From the NCBI RefSeq assembly GCF_000184345.1, contig NC_017583.1:992001-1056000 (forward strand): a DNA stretch of 64,000 nucleotides, read 5' to 3'. The DNA comes from Spirochaeta thermophila DSM 6578 (GTDB lineage: Bacteria > Spirochaetota > Spirochaetia > Winmispirales > Winmispiraceae). A program made the translations under genes and the position numbers. The notes under the pieces were generated by a model. That model was not told the DNA's origin and ran no database searches. It worked only from the letters and a program-made list of their open reading frames with translations. Below, piece after piece: positions 32,678-40,178 of this stretch (positions are counted from its first letter, which is position 1; every line of letters starts with the position of its first letter).

Positions 32678-34954
32678 ATGAAGCTGAGTACTGAGGTACA
32701 GGATATACTCTATGCGGCCTATGAGGATGCGAGGGGGAGACGCCATGAGTACGTGACCCCCGAGCACATCCTCTATGTTTCGCTTCAGTTTCAGATGGTG
32801 AAGCGCGTGTTCGAGTACTGCGAGGTGGACATCCCGGCTCTTGCCCGTCCTCTCGAAAAGTATCTCTCGACCAAGGTGCCGCTCAGCAACGATCCGCCGG
32901 AACAGTCTCTCGGATTCCAGAGTGTGATCGATCGGGCGTACTTCCAGACCAAAGCCGCCTCCCGCGAAGAGATCGACGTCGGTATGCTCCTGGTGGCGAT
33001 CTACGACGAGGAGTACACCTATGCGGGACACATCCTCCGGGAGCTCGGGGTGAAGCGCGTGACGCTGCTGGAGGCGGTCACCAGGGCGAGGGAGGAGCAG
33101 GAGACCCCCGAGGTGGAGGAATCGCCCAAGGAAGACAGGGAACCCAGGAAGAAACGGAGCGCCTCGAACCCCCTGGAGGCCTTTGCCGTGGATCTGGTCC
33201 AGCGGGCGAGGGAAGGGGGGATCGAGCCTCTCGTCGGGAGGGAGGATCTCCTCGAGCGCACCATACAAGTCCTCTGCCGGCGGTTCAAGAACAACCCGCT
33301 TCACGTGGGGGAGGCGGGGGTGGGAAAGACGGCGCTCACAGAGGGGCTCGCCCTCAGGATCGCGGAGGGAACGGTCCCTGAGATCCTGAAGGGGTACAAG
33401 ATCTATGCCCTCGATATGGGCGCGCTCATCGCCGGCACCCGTTTCAGGGGGGACTTCGAGGAGCGTCTCAAGGCCGTCATCAAGGCCCTCCTCGCCGAGG
33501 AACGGGCCATCCTCTTCATCGACGAGATACACACGATAGTGGGCGCCGGAGCCACCACGGGAGGCGCCCTGGATGCCTCCAACATCCTCAAGCCTGTACT
33601 CGCTTCAGGCAGGATCAGATGCATAGGGAGCACCACCTACGAGGAGTATCGGAAATTCCTGGAGAAGGACAGGGCCCTCGCCCGCCGGTTCCAGAAGATC
33701 GACGTGCCCGAGCCCACCCCGGAGGAGACCCTCGAGATCCTCATGGGTATCACGGACCGATACGAGACATACCACAACGTACGGTATTCCCGTGAAGCCC
33801 TCGAGGCGGCGGTCCGACTCTCCACGGAGTACATCACGGATCGACATCAACCCGACAAGGCCATCGACGTGATCGACGAGATAGGGGCCTACATACGCAT
33901 GAGGACCTACCGCGAAGGAGTCGAGGCCGGGGAGCCCGTCGAAGTGACGGTGCACGATGTGGAGAGGGTGGTTTCCAGGATCGCCCGCATCCCCGAACGC
34001 ACGGTCTCTACGTCGGAGAGGGAGCGACTCCGGAACCTCGAGCAGGAGCTGAAAGCACGCCTGTTCGGTCAGGACGAGGCCGTGGAGGCCGTGGTCCAGG
34101 CCATCAAGAGGGCCCGGGCCGGCTTCAGGAGGCCCGACAAGCCGGTGGCCTCCTTCCTCTTCGTGGGCCCCACCGGGGTGGGGAAGACCGAGCTCGCCCG
34201 CTCGCTCGCCGACATCATGGGAGTGCCCCTCCTCCGGTTCGACATGAGCGAGTACCAGGAGAAGCACACCGTCTCTCGTCTCCTCGGTTCCCCTCCCGGC
34301 TATGTGGGATATGAGGAGGGCGCGCTTCTCACCGATGCGGTGCGTAAACATCCCCATGCCGTGCTCCTCCTCGACGAGATAGAGAAGGCCCATCCCGATA
34401 TCTTCAATGTCCTGCTCCAGGTCATGGACTACGCCACCATCACCGACAACACCGGCAAGAAGGCGGATTTCAGGAACATCGTCCTCATCATGACCTCGAA
34501 TGCCGGGGCACGGGAGCTCGGTCAGAGGATGATAGGATTCGGAGAGCGTGTGATGCAGGAGGAGAGTATCATACATGCCGTGGAACAGCTCTTCAGTCCT
34601 GAGTTCAGGAACCGGCTCGACAAGGTCATCGTCTTCAAGCGTCTGGCCCCCGAGATCGTGGAGCAGATAGTGAGAAAGGAGCTCAGACTCTTCCAGGAGC
34701 AGCTCGCGGAGAAGGGTGTCACGCTCGAGGTCACCGATCGATGCGTGCGATGGCTCGCGGAACACGGGTATTCGCCGGTCTTCGGGGCGCGGAACATCGC
34801 CCGGCTCGTAGAGGAGAAGATCAAGGGCTTCTTCGTGGATGCCGTGCTCTTCGGTCCCCTCTCCGAGGGCGGGAAGGCCGTCGCCGACATCGAAGACGAC
34901 GATGTGGTGGTGAGGTGTGAGGATGAGGAGGAGACGACCGATCCCGTATCTTGA
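32678..34954 (+). CDS. clpA: ATP-dependent Clp protease unfoldase ClpA
   Basis: A 758-residue AAA+ unfoldase, the length of ClpA. ATG 32678 follows TAGGAGGAAGG. An N-domain (about 1-140) is followed by D1 with Walker A GEAGVGKT (about 211) and Walker B AILFIDEIHTI, then D2 with GPTGVGKT (about 497), VLLLDEIEKAHPDIFN and the sensor GARNIARLVEEKIKG. The ClpB-type coiled-coil middle domain is absent, as expected for ClpA. It should feed ClpP, which is not in this window. It overlaps aat by 32 bases. Confidence 0.95.
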   Translation: MKLSTEVQDILYAAYEDARGRRHEYVTPEHILYVSLQFQMVKRVFEYCEVDIPALARPLEKYLSTKVPLSNDPPEQSLGFQSVIDRAYFQTKAASREEIDVGMLLVAIYDEEYTYAGHILRELGVKRVTLLEAVTRAREEQETPEVEESPKEDREPRKKRSASNPLEAFAVDLVQRAREGGIEPLVGREDLLERTIQVLCRRFKNNPLHVGEAGVGKTALTEGLALRIAEGTVPEILKGYKIYALDMGALIAGTRFRGDFEERLKAVIKALLAEERAILFIDEIHTIVGAGATTGGALDASNILKPVLASGRIRCIGSTTYEEYRKFLEKDRALARRFQKIDVPEPTPEETLEILMGITDRYETYHNVRYSREALEAAVRLSTEYITDRHQPDKAIDVIDEIGAYIRMRTYREGVEAGEPVEVTVHDVERVVSRIARIPERTVSTSERERLRNLEQELKARLFGQDEAVEAVVQAIKRARAGFRRPDKPVASFLFVGPTGVGKTELARSLADIMGVPLLRFDMSEYQEKHTVSRLLGSPPGYVGYEEGALLTDAVRKHPHAVLLLDEIEKAHPDIFNVLLQVMDYATITDNTGKKADFRNIVLIMTSNAGARELGQRMIGFGERVMQEESIIHAVEQLFSPEFRNRLDKVIVFKRLAPEIVEQIVRKELRLFQEQLAEKGVTLEVTDRCVRWLAEHGYSPVFGARNIARLVEEKIKGFFVDAVLFGPLSEGGKAVADIEDDDVVVRCEDEEETTDPVS

Positions 34955-35762
34955 GGGCGTGGCCTACCTTTCCCACAGGGAACGGATCTTGTTTCCTTCT
35001 CCCTTGGATGCCGACGAGGATATCGTGGCGGCGGGGGGCAATCTCTCGCCTGGCGTGCTTCTCTCGGCCTACGAGCAGGGGATCTTCCCCTGGTACGAGG
35101 AGGGGTATCCCATCCTCTGGTGGTCGCCCGAGGTTCGTTGCATCCTCTGGTCGAACGACCTCCACATCTCCAAGCGTCTGAGGCGTGACCTTCGACGCAG
35201 CGACTTCCGGTTTTCCGCAGATCTCGCCTTTGAACAGGTGATCCACGCCTGTGCGACGGTACCCAGGCGGGGACAGGAGGGAACGTGGATCACACCGGAG
35301 ATGCACGATGCCTATATCCGCCTCCATCACCTGGGTTACGCTCACTCGGTGGAGGTCTGGAGAGGGGAAGCGCTCGTGGGAGGGTTCTATGGTGTGAGCC
35401 TCGGGCGGGTCTTCTTCGGCGAGTCGATGTTTTCCCTGGTGGACAATGCCTCCAAGGCGGCCCTCGTCTTCTCCAGGGCCCTCTTCCTCAGGCTGGGCAT
35501 CACCCTCGTCGACTGCCAGGTGCCCACCGATCATCTCCTGAGAATGGGGGCGGTCACCGTTCCGCGCGAGGACTTCCTTGCCTCTCTCGGGCCTCTCCTC
35601 CGCACCCCGTCGAGGAGGGGAACGTGGAGGGTGAGCAGCCTCCGGGGGACATGCCTTCTACCGGGTCTTACGCACATGGAGGAGCCGCTCTCCGAACTGC
35701 TTTTTCTTGAGAAGTCGCGAGAGCGTGAGACGGTAGATCTCGCAGAGATGGGAGGTGTATGA
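34923..35762 (+). CDS. aat: Leucyl/phenylalanyl-tRNA--protein transferase
   Basis: A 279-residue enzyme that adds Leu or Phe to N-terminal Arg/Lys, creating ClpS ligands. ATG 34923. Core motifs: FPSPLDADEDIVAAGGNLSPGVLLSAYEQGIFPWYEEG, WWSPEVRCIL, GTWITPEMHDAYIRLHHLGYAHSVEVW, GGFYGVSLGRVFFGESMFS and VDCQVPTDHLLRMGA. The family normally ends near residue 220-235; here the frame runs some 55 residues further with no recognisable fold and overlaps an opposing gene by 105 bases. With clpS and clpA it makes a compact N-degron operon. Confidence 0.93.
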   Translation: MRRRRPIPYLEGVAYLSHRERILFPSPLDADEDIVAAGGNLSPGVLLSAYEQGIFPWYEEGYPILWWSPEVRCILWSNDLHISKRLRRDLRRSDFRFSADLAFEQVIHACATVPRRGQEGTWITPEMHDAYIRLHHLGYAHSVEVWRGEALVGGFYGVSLGRVFFGESMFSLVDNASKAALVFSRALFLRLGITLVDCQVPTDHLLRMGAVTVPREDFLASLGPLLRTPSRRGTWRVSSLRGTCLLPGLTHMEEPLSELLFLEKSRERETVDLAEMGGV

Positions 35763-36029
35763 GGAGATCTGCTCGATGCTCCTCACGGCTTCATGGGCGA
35801 GGAAGTCGATGTTGTAGGTGGAGAGCTCTTCCTGGAGGTGGGCGGATTCTTCCTCGATCTCGTCCTGTGAGAGATGCGGTGCCTCTATGAGAAAGTCCTG
35901 ATACAGCACGAGGATGCGCTCGAGGGCCTCCATGGAGTAGCGGAGGAAGGCGAGTTCCTCCTCCACCTTGTCTCTCATAAGACTTTTGTGTTTGAAGAGA
36001 TAGACGATTTTTTTTCTCGATGGCATCAT
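35658..36029 (-). CDS. Small coiled-coil hypothetical protein
   Basis: A 123-residue, mostly helical, charged protein (RDKVEEELAFLRYSMEALERI, SQDEIEEESAHLQEEL and so on). It starts at ATG 36029 or 36026 after GGAGACC. No family is recognised. Its 3' third lies antisense to the extended tail of aat. The 20-residue basic C-terminus (LSRLLKKKQFGERLLHVRKT) falls in the overlap. It is kept as a gene because nothing else explains 35763-36029 and because its composition is protein-like. Function unknown. Confidence 0.6.
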   Translation of the reverse strand: MMPSRKKIVYLFKHKSLMRDKVEEELAFLRYSMEALERILVLYQDFLIEAPHLSQDEIEEESAHLQEELSTYNIDFLAHEAVRSIEQISSYTSHLCEIYRLTLSRLLKKKQFGERLLHVRKTR

Positions 36030-36098
36030 GTGGTCTCCCTATTAAGAGCCTAGTCCATCCACTGCCGATATGCAAGCTCCGGTATTCCAGGGAAAGAG

Positions 36099-37429
36099 GG
36101 GACTGTAACATCGAGTGTTGAAAAAGGCGGGGAAAAAAGATAAGGGGTATCTCCCACCAACACACACTTACAGCTAAGGAGGAGATACCCCATGACACAT
36201 GTACCTGCGACACACTCTACCCTTTCTCGCCTGATGAGGCAAGTGGAAGACCAGGTACGGGAGCACGTCCTCCAGACGTACAAGAGCTACCTGGAGCGCC
36301 TCCTTGAGGCACTCAGAGATGCGGTAGTGGGAAGAGACCGATATGCCAGAGGAGGTCCTGAGGACGTCTCCTACTACCGGTACGGCTACAGGAAGTGGAA
36401 GACCGTGCAGGTCCCATGGGGAACCCTTACTGAGGTACGCGTGCCGCGTATCCGTACCAGCTGCGGGAAAGAGGTGAGGCTGGTGACCTATGAGCACAGG
36501 CTCAAGGCCCTCACCGAGGAACTTCTGCTTGGGTATGTGGGAGGGATGAGTGCGCGGACGTGGACCATTCTCTTACGGGAGCTGGGGATAGGAGAGGCTC
36601 ACCCGCAGACCCTGCTGAGGCTCATCAGACGTCTTCGCGAAGAGAAAGAGCGGTGGCGGAAGCGGCCCCTCAGCGGGGTGAAGGCCCTTGTGCTGGATGG
36701 GGTATGGGCCAAGAGGCGGGGGAGCGATCAGAAGAAGCTGGTGGTCTTAAGTGCCGTGGGGGTGAAGGAGGACGGGACACACGAGCTGCTTGACTGGATC
36801 GTTGCAGCGCGTGAGGACCGAGCGAGCTACGAGCGACTCCTTACCGGGCTCTACGAGCGGGGGCTTGAGGAGGTGGAGCTGGTGGTGGCCGATGAGGCAG
36901 AAGGCATCTGGCAGGCGGTGGAGACCGTGTATCCCGAGGCGAAAAAGCAGATATGTCTGTGGCACCTGCAGCGGACGCTTGAACAGAAGCTCCTGCAGGA
37001 TATGGGGGAACGGAAGGGGAAGAACGCAGACCTCCAGAAGGAGAGGCGAGCTTTTCGAGCGGAGTACTGGAAGCTCTTTGAGGCAGGAGGGAAGGAGGAG
37101 GCAGAGGGTGCGTGTGAGGCATTCGTGAAGAAGTGGGCGCCGAAGGCTCCCCGGATGACGGCTGCTCTCCTGTGGCGGAAGGAGCGGCTCTTCTCCTATC
37201 TGGAGTTACCCTATGAGTGGAAGGAGAAGGTGAGGACGAGCAACCTTGCGGAGAACATGTTTCGTCACATGAGGAGCTTTCTGCGGAGGTATCCTGGGTA
37301 TATGAGCCGTGCCCATGCAGATGAGGTGGTAGGCCTCTACGTGGTGGGCATGCAGGTGATACAAGAGGTGGGGAGATGCACCCCTTATCAACTCCAGCTC
37401 AATTTCAACACTCCCCCTTGACAGTGCCC
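36099..37429 (+). mobile_element. IS256-family insertion sequence
   Basis: An element of about 1.33 kb with one transposase gene and imperfect inverted ends. The left end begins GGGACTGTAACATC with GAGTGTTGAAA further in; the right end, read inward on the other strand, begins GGGCACTGTCAAGGG with GAGTGTTGAAA. No clean target-site duplication flanks it, so the ends have drifted or the ends are a few bases off. It stands between the aat-side gene and two tRNA genes. Confidence 0.8.
36192..37421 (+). CDS. IS256-family (Mutator-type) transposase
   Basis: A 409-residue DDE transposase, intact. ATG 36192 follows AAGGAGGAG. The catalytic residues are visible: first Asp in LVLDGVWAKRRG, second Asp in LVVADEAEGIWQAV, and Glu in RTSNLAENMFRHMRSFLRRYPG. 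CLWHLQRTLEQKL between them is the typical helical insertion. The stop lies inside the right terminal repeat. No frameshift or stop interrupts it, so the element may still be mobile. Confidence 0.92.
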   Translation: MTHVPATHSTLSRLMRQVEDQVREHVLQTYKSYLERLLEALRDAVVGRDRYARGGPEDVSYYRYGYRKWKTVQVPWGTLTEVRVPRIRTSCGKEVRLVTYEHRLKALTEELLLGYVGGMSARTWTILLRELGIGEAHPQTLLRLIRRLREEKERWRKRPLSGVKALVLDGVWAKRRGSDQKKLVVLSAVGVKEDGTHELLDWIVAAREDRASYERLLTGLYERGLEEVELVVADEAEGIWQAVETVYPEAKKQICLWHLQRTLEQKLLQDMGERKGKNADLQKERRAFRAEYWKLFEAGGKEEAEGACEAFVKKWAPKAPRMTAALLWRKERLFSYLELPYEWKEKVRTSNLAENMFRHMRSFLRRYPGYMSRAHADEVVGLYVVGMQVIQEVGRCTPYQLQLNFNTPP

Positions 37430-37444
37430 AGGGGGGGCTGGATG

Positions 37445-37473
37445 TTGACATTCTGGAGGCCTTGGTGTATAGT
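37445..37473 (+). promoter_or_regulatory. Promoter of the tRNA-Lys/tRNA-Glu unit
   Basis: Perfect -35 TTGACA (37445-37450), 17-base spacer, -10 TATAGT (37468-37473), ending 15 bases before tRNA-Lys. It begins only 16 bases past the right end of the IS element. Confidence 0.85.
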
Positions 37474-37488
37474 CCACGCCGTCGCGGG

Positions 37489-37561
37489 GGGCCGCTAGCT
37501 CAGCTGGTAGAGCAACGCCCTTTTAAGGCGTGGGTCACAGGTTCGAATCCTGTGCGGCTCA
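37489..37561 (+). tRNA. tRNA-Lys (anticodon TTT)
   Basis: A 73-base cloverleaf. The acceptor stem GGGCCGC/GCGGCTC closes with one G-U pair; the anticodon loop CTTTTAA in stem ACGCC/GGCGT gives anticodon TTT; the T arm is ACAGG-TTCGAAT-CCTGT. Discriminator A; CCA is not encoded. Confidence 0.97.
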
Positions 37562-37577
37562 AGCTTCGGCGATACAT

Positions 37578-37649
37578 GTCTCCTTCGTCTAGGGGTTAGG
37601 ACACAGGGTTTTCATCCCTGTAACAGGGGTTCGAATCCCCTAGGAGACG
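37578..37649 (+). tRNA. tRNA-Glu (anticodon TTC)
   Basis: A 72-base cloverleaf. Acceptor stem GTCTCCT/AGGAGAC, anticodon stem CAGGG/CCCTG with loop TTTTCAT giving TTC, T arm with TTCGAAT. Discriminator G, no encoded CCA. Sixteen bases after tRNA-Lys, same transcript. Confidence 0.97.
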
Positions 37650-37652
37650 CTG

Positions 37653-37679
37653 GCCGCCATCGGAGATGGCGGCTTTTTT
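37653..37679 (+). terminator. Rho-independent terminator of the tRNA unit
   Basis: GCCGCCATC/GATGGCGGC perfect nine-base stem with loop GGA and six T. Confidence 0.92.
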
Positions 37680-37695
37680 CATGTCCCGGCAAGCG

Positions 37696-37719
37696 AAAAA
37701 GCCCCGCCTACGCGGGGCT
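37696..37719 (-). terminator. Rho-independent terminator of the beta-barrel gene
   Basis: Minus-strand stem AGCCCCGC/GCGGGGCT over a four-base loop followed by five T, eight bases beyond the stop at 37727. Confidence 0.88.
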
Positions 37720-37726
37720 CCCTGTG

Positions 37727-38215
37727 TCACCTGCTCCAGAATCTGAATCCGAGGGATCCCTGGAGCCCGAAGTTGAAATCCGGAAACTTGAAGGGATCCG
37801 CGATCCTCTGGGTGAAGGTGGGAGCGAGCTCGAGGAAGAGCTCGAGCGGACTCAAAGGGAAGATGTTGAGTCCGATGGGCACCCTCCCCCCCAGCTGGAT
37901 GTCGTTCTCGTCGTTCATCCTCGCGTATCCCACGTAGAACCCCAACCCGAGGTAGTAGTTGAGCACGCCCACGAGCTGCTCGTTTGTGAACCAGTAGTCC
38001 CCGGTGAGGCCGATGGAGACCTGCTCGGACCCCACCGTGAATCCGAGCCCCCAGAGGAGAGGGGAGCCGTTGGGTTTCACGGACAGGAAGGCGTTGGTAC
38101 CGGGGAGCCCTCCGACCGGTTCGAGTCCGAATGCGAGGCCGATGCCGAATCCGTGAGCGCTGAGGGCCACTGCCGTCAGGAGCGCCACCATGAGCACGCG
38201 TTTCCGTACGGTCAT
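37727..38215 (-). CDS. Small outer membrane beta-barrel protein (spirochaetal type)
   Basis: A 162-residue exported protein. Start ATG 38215 with GGAGGAAAC upstream; the much longer open frame to 38764 is a shadow of the opposite gene. Signal peptide of about 22 residues (KRVLMVALLTAVALSAHG). The rest alternates short beta strands with glycine/aromatic residues (FGIGLAFGLEP, LGFTVGSEQVSIGL, YYLGLGFYVGYARM) and ends in the aromatic C-terminal strand GSLGFRFWSR, typical of outer membrane barrels. It resembles the BAPKO_0422-like family of spirochaetes (from memory). Function unknown. Confidence 0.72.
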   Translation of the reverse strand: MTVRKRVLMVALLTAVALSAHGFGIGLAFGLEPVGGLPGTNAFLSVKPNGSPLLWGLGFTVGSEQVSIGLTGDYWFTNEQLVGVLNYYLGLGFYVGYARMNDENDIQLGGRVPIGLNIFPLSPLELFLELAPTFTQRIADPFKFPDFNFGLQGSLGFRFWSR

Positions 38216-38350
38216 GCCGTTTCCTCCTTCTCTAATATGAATCTGCACGGTGCACCCATACAACATAGAGCGTATCGAGAGGAAAAACAAGTGGAGAGAA
38301 CTTTCCAAAATGATTGTCGCTACTGGACCGGCTTCGTGGAGAGGATCCTG

Positions 38351-38379
38351 TTGCATTGTGCAGGGGCGTGGGATAGACT
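38351..38379 (+). promoter_or_regulatory. Promoter of the ATPase/TOPRIM-like gene
   Basis: -35 TTGCAT (38351-38356), 17-base spacer, -10 TAGACT (38374-38379), about 36 bases before the start codon. Confidence 0.5.
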
Positions 38380-38414
38380 GGGGATGTACCCTTTCCATTG
38401 CCGAGGAGAAGGGA

Positions 38415-40124
38415 ATGCTCACAAAGCTCTGCGTACGGAATTTCAAAGTGTTGGACGAATGTGAGATCGACCTCTCACAGCGGGTGGTGTTCGTCGGGCC
38501 CAACAACTCGGGAAAGACCTCCGCTCTCCAAGCGATCGCCTTGTGGGATCTCGGCGTGAAGAGATGGCTCGAGAAGAGGGGAACCCAGGATGTCCCCTCC
38601 AAACGGGCTGGGGTGACGATCAGCCGGCAGGATCTCATATCCATCCCCGTGCCCTCGGCGAAACTATTGTGGAGGGATCTCCATGTGAGAGAGGGAGAGC
38701 GGATAGGAGGGAGGGCCCAGACCCGGAATGTGAGGATCGAGATTGGGGTGGAGGGTGTGGACACGAACCTGTGGGAGTGTCGTTTGGAATTCGATTATGC
38801 AAACGAAGAATCCATCTACTGTCGTCCTCCGCTCGGTCCGAACAGACGGCGGCTCGATGTACCCGCCCATCTCAAGGATCTTCAGATCGCCTATCTTCCC
38901 CCGATGTCAGGTCTTGCAGCCCGGGAAGACCGTCTTGAGCTGGGATCCATACGGGTGAGGCTGGGAGAAGGCCGCACGGCCGAGGTGTTACGGAATCTAT
39001 GCTGGCAAGTTCTGCAAAGTGAGAACGGGAGGGAAAAGTGGGAGAGGATAAAAGAAGACATGTATCGTCTCTTTGGGTCGAGACTCAACGATCCCAAGTA
39101 CAACCTGGAACGCGGGGAGATCACTCTCGATTACTCTGCTCCCTCCAACACGGTACTCGAAATTTCGGCTACGGGACGCGGCGAGCAGCAGACACTGCTC
39201 CTGCTCGCATATATGGCGATCAACACAGGATCTGTGCTCCTGCTCGACGAACCTGATGCGCACCTTGAGATTCTCCGGCAGAGGCAGATCTACGAGTTGT
39301 TGTGTGAACACTCGGAGGCAACCAACAGTCAGATCATTGCAGCGAGTCACTCAGAAATCCTTCTCAATGAAGCAGCACAACGGGATCTGGTCATAGCTTT
39401 CGTCGGAAGGCCCCATCGAGTTGATGACCGGGGAAGCCAGCTGTTGAAGGCATTGCGCGACATCGGTCACGACCAATACTATCTGGCCGAGACCACGGGA
39501 TGGGTCTTGTACCTTGAAGGTTCTACGGATTTGGCTATACTCAAGGCCCTCGCCCGGAAACTGGGGCATCCGGTTGAGAAGGTGTTGGAGCGTCCCTTTG
39601 TCCACTACGTAGGGAATCAGCCACGGAAAGCAGAGGAACACTTCTATGCACTTCGGGAAGCCAAACAGGATCTTGTCGGTATCGCCGTGTATGATCGTCT
39701 TGACAGAGCATTGCCTCAGGATCCCGATCTGAGACATGTCATGTGGTCCAAGAGGGAAATAGAGAACTACATCTGCCGCAAGGAGGTGCTCCTCGCATAT
39801 GCCGAGGCGGAGGGGAAGCGTCATAGCGGCGAGCTGTTTGGGGCTCGATGGCGTGAAGAGATGGAGAAGGCCATTGAAGAGATCGAAGCCGCACTGAGGA
39901 CTCTGGGCAAAGATCCATGGGGTGGGGATCTCAAAGCGAGTGACGAATTCCTTGCCCCGCTGTTCAAGAACTTCTACGAGAGGATTGGACTACGCAATGA
40001 AATGGCGAAGACCAACTACCATGTGCTCGCGGATTTCATCTCCCCCGATGACGTGGATCGAGATGTCCGTGAGGTGTTGGATGCGATCGCAGAGGTGGCA
40101 GGTTCTGCAAAGAGACGGTCTTGA
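38415..40124 (+). CDS. ABC-type ATPase fused to TOPRIM/DUF4435-like nuclease (OLD- or PARIS-like)
   Basis: A 569-residue protein. ATG 38415 follows GAGGAGAAG; the open frame back to 38250 crosses the promoter. The N-terminal SMC/ABC-like ATPase has Walker A VGPNNSGKTSA (about 28-38), signature-like ATGRGEQQTLLL, Walker B SVLLLDEPDAHLE (about 277) and the H-loop ASHSEILLNEA. The C-terminal half is TOPRIM-like: YLEGSTDLAIL (Glu about 371), AVYDRLDR (Asp about 427) and SKREIENYICR. This is the plan of OLD nucleases and of fused AriA-AriB (PARIS) proteins. Base composition is lower (50% GC in 39301-39360) than its neighbours, suggesting transfer. It stands alone between a barrel protein and a TPR lipoprotein. 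A defence role is inference. Confidence 0.75.
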   Translation: MLTKLCVRNFKVLDECEIDLSQRVVFVGPNNSGKTSALQAIALWDLGVKRWLEKRGTQDVPSKRAGVTISRQDLISIPVPSAKLLWRDLHVREGERIGGRAQTRNVRIEIGVEGVDTNLWECRLEFDYANEESIYCRPPLGPNRRRLDVPAHLKDLQIAYLPPMSGLAAREDRLELGSIRVRLGEGRTAEVLRNLCWQVLQSENGREKWERIKEDMYRLFGSRLNDPKYNLERGEITLDYSAPSNTVLEISATGRGEQQTLLLLAYMAINTGSVLLLDEPDAHLEILRQRQIYELLCEHSEATNSQIIAASHSEILLNEAAQRDLVIAFVGRPHRVDDRGSQLLKALRDIGHDQYYLAETTGWVLYLEGSTDLAILKALARKLGHPVEKVLERPFVHYVGNQPRKAEEHFYALREAKQDLVGIAVYDRLDRALPQDPDLRHVMWSKREIENYICRKEVLLAYAEAEGKRHSGELFGARWREEMEKAIEEIEAALRTLGKDPWGGDLKASDEFLAPLFKNFYERIGLRNEMAKTNYHVLADFISPDDVDRDVREVLDAIAEVAGSAKRRS

Positions 40125-40142
40125 CTCCTCCCACGCATTCCC

Positions 40143-40172
40143 TTGACTTTCCTCCGCGGGCCTGGATAGGCT
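40143..40172 (+). promoter_or_regulatory. Promoter of the TPR lipoprotein gene, start at or beside the ATG
   Basis: -35 TTGACT (40143-40148), 18-base spacer, -10 TAGGCT (40167-40172, extended by TGGA). The ATG at 40179 follows the -10 after six bases, so the message would have no leader. No ribosome site is present. Confidence 0.55.
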
Positions 40173-40178
40173 CCTCTC

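Noticed and set aside
36082-37445. Target-site duplication of the IS element
   Set aside because: The bases beside the two ends (GGAAAGAG and AGGGGGGG) do not match as an 8-9 base repeat; not claimed.
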